Of a stretch of DNA of 18,750 nucleotides, positions 8,725 through 18,200 are shown piece by piece. Under the pieces are notes generated by a model, which made no database searches, was not told the origin of the DNA, and saw only the letters and a list, made by a program, of their open reading frames with translations. The translations under genes were made by a program, and so were the position numbers. Where the stretch lies: assembly GCA_037903355.1 (NCBI GenBank), contig JBAJFE010000024.1, forward strand, positions 1 through 18,750. Reading direction: 5' to 3'. Each line of letters opens with the position of its first letter. Within the stretch, counting starts at the first letter, position 1. The DNA comes from Trichuris trichiura. Taxonomy: Eukaryota; Nematoda; Enoplea; Trichinellida; Trichuridae.

Positions 8725-11700
8725 GGAGCGCAGCGCTATCGAAAACTAGCAAGAGTCCTTAATAGAAAGCCGTTGCGGAATACCGTCTCTTTAGCCGCTA
8801 GTACACAGTAAATTCTATGCGAAGATCCCATAGTAAAAACATGGAGGCCTCAGGCGATACTACATGGGTCTCACAGATGGGATGACCGCTCATCCTAGCA
8901 GATGTAAAGCATTCGCATTAATGATACGAGACATGAAAATGTCTTGAACTACTGAGACTGTGTGCTTATGATACAGAACGTCCGACATTGAAGCACAAGC
9001 AGAAGTATGCGTCTGAGTAAAGCCTCTGTGGTACACCTAGGCTTACCATTCTTGTTCTCTTTATCGGCGGGCGGAGTCTTGGTTTCGTCTGGCTGCTGAG
9101 ACCCCACTAAAAGAGAAAGTGGTATAGTGTAGGCATACAAACATTTTTGGATTGGGGAGGGAAGGAAGAACTGTGCCGCGAATAATGAAAGCGTAAACCT
9201 ACGCGAAACGGTACATTTACTTCAATGAAGACGAGATGGGACCGCAGCGCTATCGAAAACTAGCAAGAGTCCTTAATAGAAAGCCGTTGCGGAATACCGT
9301 CTCTTTAGCCGCTAGTACACAGTAAATTCTATGGGAAGATCCCACAGTAAAACCATGGAGGCCTTAGACGATACTACATGGGTCTCACACATGGGATGAC
9401 CGCTCATGCTAGCAGAAGTAAAGCATTCGCATTAATGATACGAGACATGAAAATGTCTTGAACTACTGAGACTGTGTGCTCATGATACAGAACGTCCGAC
9501 ATTGAAGCACAAGCAGAAGTATGCGTCTGAGTAAAGCCTCTTTGGTACACCTAGGCTTACCATTCTTGTTCTCTTTATCGGCGGGCGGAGTCTTGGTTTC
9601 GTCTCGCTGCTGAGACCCCACTAAAAGAGAAAGTGGTATAGTGTAGGCATACAAACATTTTTGGATTGGGGAGGGAAGGAAGAACTGTGCCGCGAATAAT
9701 GAAAGCGTAAACCTACGCGAAACGGTACATTTACTTCAAAGAAGACGAGATGGGACCGCAGCGCTATCGAAAACTAGCAAGATTCCTTAATAGAAAGCCG
9801 TTGCGGAATACCGTCTCTTTAGCCGCTAGTACACAGTAAATTCTATGGGAAGATCCCATAGTAAAAACATGGAGGCCTCAGGCGATACTACATGGGTCTC
9901 ACAGATGGGATGACCGCTCATGCTAGCAGAAGTAAAGCATTCGCATTAATGATACGAGACATGAAAATGTCTTGAACTACTGAGACTGTGTGCTTATGAT
10001 ACAGAACGTCCGACATTGAAGCACAAGCAGAAGTACGCGCCTGAGTAAAGCCTCTTTGGTACACCTAGGCTTACCATTCTTGTTCTCTTTATCGGCGGGC
10101 GGAGTCCTGGTTTCGTCTCGCTGCTGAGACCCCACTAAAAGAGAAAGTGGTATAGTGTAGGCATACAAACATTTTTGGATTGGGGAGGGAAGGAAGAACT
10201 GTGCCGCGAATAATGAAAGCGTAAACCTACGCGAAACGGTACATTTACTTCAAAGAAGACGAGATGGGACCGCAGCGCTATCGAAAACTAGCAAGATTCC
10301 TTAATAGAAAGCCGTTGCGGAATACCGTCTCTTTAGCCGCGAGTACACAGTAAATTTTATGGGAAGATCCCATAGTAAAAACATGGAGGCCTCAGGCGAT
10401 ACTACATGGGTCTCACACATGGGATGACCGCTCATGCTAGCAGAAGTAAAGCATTCGCATTAATGATACGAGACATGAAAATGTCTTGAACTACTGAGAC
10501 TGTGTGCTTATGATACAGAACGTCCGACATTGAAGCACAAGCAGAAGTATGCGTCTGAGTAAAGCCTCTGTGGTACACCTAGGCTTACCATTCTTGTTCT
10601 CTTTATCGGCGGGCGGAGTCTTGGTTTCGTCTGGCTGCTGAGACCCCACTAAAAGAGAAAGTGGTATAGTGTAGGCATACAAACATTTTTGGATTGGGGA
10701 GCGAAGGAAGAACTGTGCCGCGAATAATGAAAGCGTAAACCTACGCGAAACGGTACATTTACTTGAAAGAAGACGAGATGGGACCGCAGGGCTATCCAAA
10801 ACTAGCAAGAGTCCTTAATAGAAAGCCGTTGCGGAATACCGTCTCTTTAGCCGCTAGTACACAGTAAATTCTATGGGAAGATCCCATAGTAAAAACATGG
10901 AGGCCTCAGGCGATACTACATGGGTCTCACACATGGGATGACCGCTCATGCTAGCAGAAGTAAAGCATTCGCATTAATGATACGAGACATGAAAATGTCT
11001 TGAACTACTGAGACTGTGTGCTTATGATACAGAACGTCCGACATTGAAGCACAAGCAGAAGTATGCGTCTGAGTAAAGCCTCTGTGGTACACCTAGGCTT
11101 ACCATTCTTGTTCTCTTTATCGGCGGGCGGAGTCTTGGTTTCGTCTGGCTGCTGAGACCCCACTAAAAGAGAAAGTGGTATAGTGTAGGCATACAAACAT
11201 TTTTGGATTGGGGAGGGAAGGAAGAACTGTGCCGCGAATAATGAAAGCGTAAACCTACGCGAAACTGTACATTTACTTGAAAGAAGACGAGATGGGACCG
11301 CAGCACTATCGAAAACTAGCAAGAGTCCTTAATAGAAAGCCGTTGCGGAATACCGTCTCTTTAGCCGCTAGTACACAGTAAATTCTATGGGAAGATCCCA
11401 TAGTAAAAACATGGAGGCCTCAGGCGATGCTACATGCGTCTCACAGATGGGATGACCGCTCATGCTAGCAGAAGTAAAGCATTCGCATTAATGATACGAG
11501 ACATGAAAATGTCTTGAACTACTGAGACTGTGTGCTTATGATACAGAACGTCCGACATTGAAGCACAAGCAGAAGTATGGGTCTGAGTAAAGCCTCTGTG
11601 GTACACCTAGGCTTACCATTCTTGTTCTCTTTATCGACGGGCGGAGTCTTGGTTTCGTCTCGCTGCTGAGACCCCACTAAAAGAGAAAGTGGTATAGTGT

Positions 11701-13348
11701 AGGCATACAAACATTTTTGGATTGGGGAGGGAAGGAAGAACTGTGCCGCGAATAATGAAAGCGTAAACCTACGCGAAACGGTACATTTACTTGAAAGAAG
11801 ACGAGATGGGACCGCAGCGCTATCGAAAACTAGCAAGAGTCCTTAATAGAAAGCCGTTCCGGAATACCGTCTCTTTAGCCGCTAGTACACAGTAAATTCT
11901 ATGGAAGATCCCATAGTAAAAACATGGAGGCCTCAGGCGATACTACATGGGTCTCACAGATGGGATGACCGCTCATGCTAGCAGAAGTAAAGCATTCGCA
12001 TTAATGATACGAGACATGAAAATGTCTTGAACTACTGAGACTGTGTGCTTATGATACAGAACGTCCGACATTGAAGCACAAGCAGAAGTATGCGTCTGAG
12101 TAAAGCCTCTGTGGTACACCTAGGCTTACCATTCTTGTTCTCTTTATCGGCGGGCGGAGTCTTGGTTTCGTCTCGCTGCTGAGACCCCACTAAAAGAGAA
12201 AGTGGTATAGTGTAGGCATACAAACATTTTTGGATTGGGGAGGGAAGGAAGAACTGTGCCGCGAATAATGAAAGCGTAAACCTACGCGAAACGGTACATT
12301 TACTTGAAAGAAGACGAGATGGGACCGCAGCGCTATCGAAAACTAGCAAGAGTCCTTAATAGAAAGCCGTTGCGGAATACCGTCTCTTTAGCCGCTAGTA
12401 CACACTAAATTCTATGGGAAGATCCCATAGTAAAAACATGGAGGCCTCAGGCGATGCTACATGGGTCTCACAGATGGGATGACCGCTCATGCTAGCAGAA
12501 GTAAAGCATTCGCATTAATGATACGAGACATGAAAATGTCTTGAACTACTGAGACTGTGTGCTTATGATACAGAACGTCCGACATTGAAGCACAAGCAGA
12601 AGTATGCGTCTGAGTAAAGCCTCTGTGGTACACCTAGGCTTACCATTCTTGTTCTCTTTATCGACGGGCGGAGTCTTGGTTTCGTCTCGCTGCTGAGACC
12701 CCACTAAAAGAGAAAGTGGTATAGTGTAGGCATACAAACATTTTTGGATTGGGGAGGGAAGGAAGAACTGTGCCGCGAATAATGAAAGCGTAAACCTACG
12801 CGAAACGGTACATTTACCTGAAAGAAGACGAGATGGGACCGCAGCGCTATCGAAAACTAGCAAGAGTCCTTAATAGAAAGCCGTTGCGGAATACCGTCTC
12901 TTTAGCCGCTAGTACACACTAAATTCTATGGGAAGATCCCATAGTAAAAACATGGAGGCCTCAGGCGATGCCGCATGGGTCTCACAGATGGGATGACCGC
13001 TCATGCTAGCAGAAGTAAAGCATTCGCATTAATGATACGAGACATGAAAATGTCTTGAACTACTGAGACTGTGTGCTTATGATACAGAACGTCCGACATT
13101 GAAGCACAAGCAGAAGTATGCGTCTGAGTAAAGCCTCTTGGTACACCTAGGCTTACCATTCTTGTTCTCTTTATCGGCGGGCGGAGTCTTGGTTTCGTCT
13201 CGCTGCTGAGACCCCACTAAAAGAGAAAGTGGTATAGTGTAGGCCTACAAACATTTTTGGATTGGGGAGGGAAGGAAGAACTGTGCCGCGAATAATGAAA
13301 GCGTAAACCTACGCGAAACGGTACATTTACTTGAAAGAAGACGAGATG

Positions 13349-13863
13349 GGACCGCAGCGCTATCCAAAACTAGGAAGAGTCCTTAATAGAAAGCCGTTGC
13401 GGAATACCGTCTCTTTAGCCGCTAGTACACAGTAGATTCTATGGGAAGATCCCATACTAAACGCATGGATGCCTTAGGCGATACTACATCGGTTTGACAC
13501 TTAGGATGACCGCTCATGCTAGGAGAAGTAAAGCATTGCCATTAATGAGACGAAACGTGAAGATCTCTTGAACTACTGAGACTGTATGCTTATGATAGAC
13601 AACGTCCGACATTGAAGCACAAGCAGACGTGTGCGTCTGAGTAAAAACTGTCTTGTAAACCTCGGCTTACCATTCGTGTTCTTTTTATCGGCGGGCGGGT
13701 TTTTGGGTTCGCCTGGCAGGTCACGCTGCTCTGAAAGGGAATGCGGTATAGTGTAGGCATGCAAAGGTTTTTGAATTCGGTATGGAAGGAGCAGCAGTGG
13801 CAGGAATCATTAAAACGTAAACCTTCGTGAAACGGTACATTTAATTTAACGTAGAGGAGATGA
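13349..13863. repeat. Edge monomer of the array, decaying left to right
   Basis: The first ~80 bases match the canonical monomer closely. From about 13430 substitutions rise sharply (for example GGTTTGACACTTAGGATGACC near 13491 and TTTTTGGGTTCGCC near 13700), although alignment to the monomer stays clear throughout. Hairpin I is intact, hairpin II is destroyed, and the ATTTTTGG box has become GGTTTTTGAATT. This is the classic picture of an array edge escaping homogenisation. Confidence 0.85.
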
Positions 13864-14640
13864 TAGTGTAACGGTATCCAATAGTGGAAAGAGTGCTCAA
13901 TAGAAAGGCGCTGCGGAATACCGTCTGTTTTGCTGCTACTACGCAGTTGGTTCTATGGGAAGAACAGACAGTAAAAGCAGGGATTCGTTAGGCGATACTG
14001 CATGGGTATGGCAGAGAGGATGACCACTTATGCTAGGAGGAGTAAAGCATTGTAATTAATGATAGGAAATGTGAAAACCTGTTGAAGTGCTGAAAGTGTC
14101 TGCTTGTCATAGAGAGCGTCAGACGTTTAAGCATAAGCAGACGTGTACGTCCTCGTAGAAACTGTCGGGTTGTGATGGAGGGCATGCGGCTTGGAAGGGT
14201 AAACGTGTGTATGCGTGGGAGTGAAGGTTGTCATGTAAACTTAGACGTACGTTCAATGGGTGTGTCGTTGTTGGGAGGCTTTCGGCGTGAACGCCTGACG
14301 GGGTGCTTCCCTAAGGAAGAAGATAGAGCAGGAGGGACGTGACTGACATTATGGAATCGAGTTGGGTGAGAAGAAGCGTGGTGAGAACGGTCGAAACGTA
14401 TGCAGGCGTAAACGGGACGTAGGTCGGAAGGATAAAGGCGATAATAAAGGAAGGTTATGGAATGTTACAAGAAATGTTATGTGTAATGGGATAGGAAGAT
14501 TTGCGAGGTTTCCAGGTAAGAGAATGCACAGTTTTCGGGAGGCGCTCAGGTTTATTATGTAGGGTTGTTTTGGGATAGAGCACTGGAAGGGGGTAAGAAC
14601 TGTGCACTTGTTTCAACGGAAGGAACGGGTTGCATTGAAA
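13864..14640. repeat. Highly decayed satellite copies
   Basis: 13864 to about 14410 still aligns to the monomer. Anchors are GCGGAATACCGTCTG (13912), TTCTATGGGAAGA (13951), AGGCGATACTGCATGGGTAT (13989) and GAGTAAAGCATTG (14039). A partial internal duplication is visible: the segment around 14131-14165 recurs in altered form at 14199-14260. Past 14410 only short matches remain, notably GGGGGTAAGAACTGTGCAC near 14590, which corresponds to monomer positions around 440. The plus strand is very G-rich and C-poor here. The open frames at 14362-14562 and 14602-14883 fall in this decay and resemble no known protein. Confidence 0.65.
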
Positions 14641-14750
14641 GGTAGGAACCTAGAAAAGCAGTTACCTACTGGGATCTCTGGAATTTTCTTACGGAGTATT
14701 CGATATTGCAACATACGGGAGTGTCTTTCTGGGAGTACAATTGATAGAGT

Positions 14751-14766
14751 AGGGTTATACTTAGTT
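14751..14766. repeat. Direct repeat flanking the palindrome, left copy
   Basis: AGGGTTATACTTAGTT here and AGGATTATACTTAGTT at 15043-15058 match at 15 of 16 positions, 292 bp apart. They bracket the palindrome and a 38-bp filler. The left copy overlaps the first five bases of the left arm. It may be a target-site duplication, or the homology at which a template-switching polymerase resumed. Confidence 0.7.
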
Positions 14767-15004
14767 CAGCGTCTTTATTACGGTAGCTGTGTCCCGTTGG
14801 TAAGCACAAGAAAGAAAGAGAATGAAGAGTTTCCAGAGCTTTCGGGTCTGTCGCGACCCGTCGTCAGTGGTCAATATCTGTGACACAGATATTGACCAGT
14901 GACGGCGGGTCGCGACAGACCCGAAAGCTCTGGAAACTCTTCATTCTCTTTCTTTCTTGTGCTTACCAACGGGACACAGCTACCGTAATAAAGACGCTGA
15001 ACTA
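14762..15004. repeat. 243-bp near-perfect palindrome
   Basis: Arms 14762-14882 and 14884-15004 are reverse complements over 121 bp around the single central base 14883. There are only two mismatches, both within 25 bases of the centre (CACTGACGA against CAGTGACGG). Symmetry stops sharply at 14762 and 15004. Part of the arm (GTAAGCACAAG with flanks, near 14801) resembles monomer positions around 265-275, so the arm itself may be decayed satellite. Such a palindrome could extrude a cruciform. It could also be an assembly or library fold-back artefact. Confidence 0.95.
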
Positions 15005-15042
15005 TGAAAACATACAGTCCTGTACTAAAACATCACATTTTC

Positions 15043-15058
15043 AGGATTATACTTAGTT
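15043..15058. repeat. Direct repeat flanking the palindrome, right copy
   Basis: Partner of 14751-14766 with one mismatch. It lies 38 bp beyond the end of the right arm. The intervening filler (15005-15042) shows similarity, in inverted orientation, to monomer positions around 211-250: its reverse complement contains TGAAAATGT and then GACTGTATG in the same order as the edge monomer. Confidence 0.65.
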
Positions 15059-15300
15059 TTGTGCTTTGAGCGGAGGTATTCTATAGGGTAGACGTTTGGA
15101 GAGGTTTAGTTCGGTACAAACGGCGTTAGAATTCAGAAGTAGGGATCTTATGAACCGGAAAGTACCTGTCGCTTGGTTTCTGAGAAGACTGTATGTTGGT
15201 ATGGGATCGTTTGTGAGGAAGTTTTACAATTGTTAAGCCTGAAGACGGTCAGAAAGGAGGTGAGAGATGATAAGCTTTTTGTTTATGTAAATCAGGTGTA
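15059..15300. other. G-rich transition zone, possibly residual satellite
   Basis: No gene recognised. The strand remains G-rich and C-poor like the decayed satellite before it. A weak match to the monomer may remain near 15177-15215 (TTTCTGAGAAGACTGTATG compared with CTGAGACTGTATG in the edge monomer). I place the end of satellite-related sequence at about 15,300 on composition alone. Confidence 0.35.
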
Positions 15301-16495
15301 GGAGTTTGAAATGAATTTGGAAGAAGGGTTTCAAAACCTGAAAGATTTATCGCCGATTGAATTGTAGGTCGATTGGCAGTATCTGCAGTTGAAATGGACG
15401 CGGAAAGTAGAAAGAGTTTGTTTGACTTTTAAAGTGACACAACTGCGTTTCGCCAATCCGGTCACTATGGGAAAGATTTGAGTGTAAAAAATGATTTGCC
15501 AAACAAAGTCTAGGAACAGAATGGATAGCGCTGTCAGAAACGACCTGTGACTGTCATTGTCCAAATTTGATCCAGAAATCATGAAACTTGCAAAGAAGTG
15601 CCACCCTCAAGGATCTCATTGGTTTGATAATGCTTTTTCGTGTGTTCTTTTTAGGGATCTGTAACGTCGTCAAAATGCTTAGTTTCTTGGCGTCCACCAG
15701 TAAATGGTTTGACGACTGAATATTCGCACTGTCTCATGGAATGTTACAAAAAACATTATCGCCCTAAGAAGTGGTCGTTGGAAGCTGACTGGCTGCCACA
15801 CTGAAACAGCAAAAACTAATTGCCCAATTGCAAAGGTGGTCTGGCACCTGAGGACACCTGAGGAAGGCGCAGCGGGGAAGAATTTGAGGGTGGCTGGTTT
15901 ATAGCCTTCGAATAGCCCACAGTTTACTGTGAAAGACTACTTTTTATGTAACATCAGGTAGTATTTGACCACCGCAATATTTTCTTGGTTCGCTATTGTA
16001 TCAACACTGAAATCAGCGCAGGTTTTCCTGAAAGTTCTGTTGGAAAGGTAGTTCTGTCATAAAAAACAATTTAGTCACTTGCAAATCGTGTGGAATCTCG
16101 TGTCAAAGGAGCCAAGTGAACTGTAGGAACATTACAATTCGGTTCAAAGTTTCAGAAAGATTGTTTACTTGTTAACAACAACAGAGGAAAATTGTCAATA
16201 AACTGCGCTGAAAAGAGCAGTATTCTGTAGCTGAGCTATTTATTCAACCGGTATGCTTGCGAAAGTGTGGACCCTTTTTCAAGGGATGTGAATAATAACA
16301 TGCTTTTCTTTTCATGGAAAAGTGTATTAACTGGGTACTTTTTACGATTGAACTCTTTACAGCGGATAGAGTTCGAAATGGCATTCAGTAGCAACATGCC
16401 TTGTATCTTCACCCTATGGAAAGAAATCCACTGAGTTCTAATATGACTAACCTCATACTTAGAGAAAATAGAGGTCCAATGAAGTCAGCTTTTGT
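15301..16495. other. Single-copy intergenic DNA, no recognised gene
   Basis: AT-rich, non-repetitive sequence. The longest open frame (minus, 15331-15582, 83 codons) matches nothing I know and has no supporting signal. Small features only: a 9-bp perfect inverted repeat GTCGTCAAA (15666-15674) with TTTGACGAC (15708-15716); a tandem duplication of CACCTGAGGA at 15845-15864; and a short palindrome CACAGTTTACTGTG at 15918-15931. It may hold the 3' non-coding part of the transposon to the right, but I could not find a convincing terminal inverted repeat. Confidence 0.5.
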
Positions 16496-16980
16496 TTATC
16501 CTGCTATCCTTAAATACGGGCGAACTGAGATCCTTATGGATGTATAACGTAGCGCTCCGTCGTCCTGACAATATTTCTTCATTGCAGTGAAGCAGAATTG
16601 CAGATTTTTTTGTTTCACACATAGTCTTCTTTCGTAAAGCTGTTGGTTACAAGGCCAGAAGCTAGCCCGGATATCTCTTGTGACCATTCTACTCTGTTCC
16701 GCATCGCAATCATTGGCTTCAAACCACTGCAACCGGTGCTCAGTAGTTTCGAGAGCATCTGATAGTTCAGCGGTGGTCAGTTACCGCGGAGGAGCTCCGT
16801 ATGGTCCATCTTGATCTGTTTCTTCTTTTCCTTCTGCTTTGGCTGCAACTCATCGATCTTCAACTCGTCCCATTGACGATTCAGAAGGTCGTTAACATCT
16901 TCATATTCCATTTCTTTCTAACTTGCCCAACTGAACGTACCTTCCAGTAATTTCGCATGCTTAACCATAAAGCGCAAAGT
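16496..16980 (-). pseudogene. Transposase fragment: acidic C-terminal tail in two frames
   Basis: One frame gives LKTLRFMVKHAKLLEGTF and a TAG (16918-16920). It then continues from ATG at 16911 for 44 codons with EYEDVNDLL, DELKIDELQPKQKEKK and a TGA at 16777-16779. Just there the match passes to another frame (16780-16499, 94 codons) with AELSDALETTEHRLQWFE, then LYERRLCVKQKNLQFCF. Known Tigger1-like proteins end in the same sequence of features: an acidic EDV-x-x-LL patch, a Glu-Leu-x-x-(Asp/Glu)-Glu-Leu stretch, a Phe-Glu pair, and a Tyr-x-(Glu/Asp)-Lys-x-Lys-rich end with Leu-x-x-Phe. A frameshift near 16780 and the internal stops make it non-functional. Confidence 0.75.
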
Positions 16981-17212
16981 CTTTAAATCCAAAGATCAAA
17001 TCTGGGATGGGTTTCCGCCAAACACAACGCATGCATTGTTTCGATATGTTATTCCAGACTTCTATGATGTTATTAATAGCCATTCTAAGATTATAACTTC
17101 TGATATGAATCATAAATGCTTTTGGTCACAGTAGAATCAATGCTTCGTTTGCGCGTAACCGAAGAATGCGCAAGCCTAAGATCAGAGCGCGGTCTGTATT
17201 TGCTTTAGGTGG
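16961..17212 (-). pseudogene. Transposase fragment: end of DDE core and conserved Trp/Cys region
   Basis: The frame from 17212 starts with PPKANTDRALILGL, at the place of the family's Pro-Pro-Asn-Thr-Thr motif ahead of the last catalytic Asp. It meets one TGA at 17126-17128, then runs 54 codons to a TAA at 16961-16963. This second part contains SYNLRMAINNIIEVWNNIS, then KQCMRCVWRK and GFKDF. That matches the order in Tigger-type proteins: a helical segment, a Trp before a Val/Ile-Ser/Thr turn, a Cys-Met-x-x-Val/Ile-Trp-(Arg/Lys)-Lys signature, and an Asp/Gly-Phe motif. This is the single best piece of evidence for the family. It is shorter than usual gene-calling cut-offs and would be missed by ORF length alone. 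Confidence 0.82.
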
Positions 17213-18200
17213 ATAAAAACGCAGGAGCCCTTTGCTACACGCTCACGTTTTCCAGTCGGTAAAATCGCTTATGAGCGACAAACCCGTTACACGAGAACTG
17301 CCTGTAATTGTTTACGAATAAAGGGCTCTCGTCCTGTGCTAATCACCAATATTTTGATGAAAAGTATTCATACCAGTTAAGCATCAGTACAGCCAGCGGG
17401 AAGAGTCTTACTACTGCATTCATAAAGTGCTGAGTGCATGAAGACCCGGACAATGGAGAATTATGTGCTTCATGCGGGTTAGTCATTCATGTCGATAAGA
17501 ACAGTCTGGCTGGAAACTGTGCGACGATATCGTACTTCACCTCTGAACAGAAGCAATGATTCGATGGGAAAGGTTTTTCGGATCATCAGGGGTATGTTAG
17601 TTCTGCGGGCATGAAGTATTGTGTGGAGCTTCTTCGCTTGTATGTAACGGTATGTTGATGATGGACTATCCGCTGGACGTTTCTTGGTATGTTTATGCCT
17701 CGGACGGCGGCAAGCGAGAGGGGTGAGGAATCAGGAATCGGTTGTTTACGATTAAGAGTGGAAGGCTCACAATTGTTTTAGGTTTGCGGAATGAACAGAA
17801 AACAAGACGCAGTGTTAATTCTTTTGGGTTCTGACTATTACGGTAAGATGATGGAGCGTAGATATGCTAGTACGGTAGAGCATCAGGAAAGCTTAGATCA
17901 GCAGAAACGTACACTATTGTTACGCATCTTCTTTGTGACATTGCGTGCAAAGAAATGGAAGCGGTTATGTCAGACAGGCTAGCATCGTCCACAACAATCA
18001 GTACCGTCAGCATGCTAGTTGAAAGCAGGATGCGTCCTGTGAAAGAATGTACATTGTAACTGTCGCAAAGATCTAGCATCATTGATACATCGTGCTGCAC
18101 CTAAGCCCTAACACGTTACCCTAGTTGCTTGCAAATGTTTCGTACATTATACCCAACGTGATGGAAGTTACATGTTTTTTAAGGTTGCTGAGAGTTCAGA

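Larger units (their letters stand above)
1..13863. repeat. Tandem satellite array, 514-bp monomer, 27 copies
   Basis: Head-to-tail copies of one monomer, phased here on GGACCGCAG. Monomers start at 1, 515, 1029, 1543, 2055, 2569, 3080, 3594, 4107, 4624, 5136, 5650, 6163, 6671, 7185, 7699, 8211, 8725, 9239, 9753, 10267, 10781, 11295, 11809, 12322, 12836 and 13349. Lengths run from 508 to 517 bp, and most are exactly 514. Copies differ by a few percent at most, mainly single substitutions and 1-3 bp indels, plus a few block changes. Neighbouring copies share variants, as expected from unequal exchange or local amplification. The first base of the window is already inside a canonical copy, so the array continues to the left. 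I recognise no rRNA, 5S, tRNA or histone gene in the monomer. A centromeric, pericentromeric or subtelomeric location is plausible but is inference. Confidence 0.98.
16496..18200 (-). pseudogene. Dead Tigger/pogo-type DDE transposase (CENP-B-like DNA transposon)
   Basis: Read from high to low coordinates on the minus strand, short stop-free pieces in changing frames follow the layout of a Tigger-type transposase, and the total span of about 1.7 kb fits one. In order: an N-terminal basic start (18180-18124) and a helix-turn-helix-like piece LDLCDSYNVHSFTGRIL inside 18100-17867; LRLVFCSFRKPKTIVSL (17812-17762); the DDE core in 17730-17482, including LHTILHARRTNI and ESLLLFRG; RVFMHSALYECSSKTLPAGC (17448-17389); LFIKILVISTGREP (from 17364); and the C-terminal part (16961-17212, then 16496-16980). 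The catalytic acidic residues expected after the first core strands are not recognisable, and there are many stops and frameshifts, so it is inactive. The C-terminal part is clear and the N-terminal part is tentative. Assignment rests on motif order and not on a search. Terminal inverted repeats were not found. Confidence 0.75.

Noticed and set aside
14362..14883. Plus-strand frames at 14362-14562 and 14602-14883 as small basic proteins.
   Set aside because: They lie in decayed satellite and run into the palindrome. Their Arg/Lys/Gly richness follows from the purine-rich strand.
16777..17128. Reassignment of TGA to Trp, because the long minus-strand frames are interrupted mainly by TGA.
   Set aside because: TAG and TAA also interrupt the same frames (16918-16920, 16961-16963) and frame shifts are present. 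A dead transposon explains all of them.
17791..17982. Plus-strand frame containing ILLGSDYYGK, which resembles the LIGSDYY motif of BEL/Pao retrotransposon proteases.
   Set aside because: The match is one short motif in a 63-codon frame with no neighbouring retrotransposon domains. The same DNA lies within the minus-strand transposase fossil, which has several ordered matches.
16387..18200. Terminal inverted repeats of the transposon, for example CAGTAGCAACA near 16387 with GGTTGCTGAG near 18183, or CTGAGTTCTAATATGA near 16433 with a partner near 18220.
   Set aside because: The matches are short and imperfect, and no flanking TA duplication could be established.
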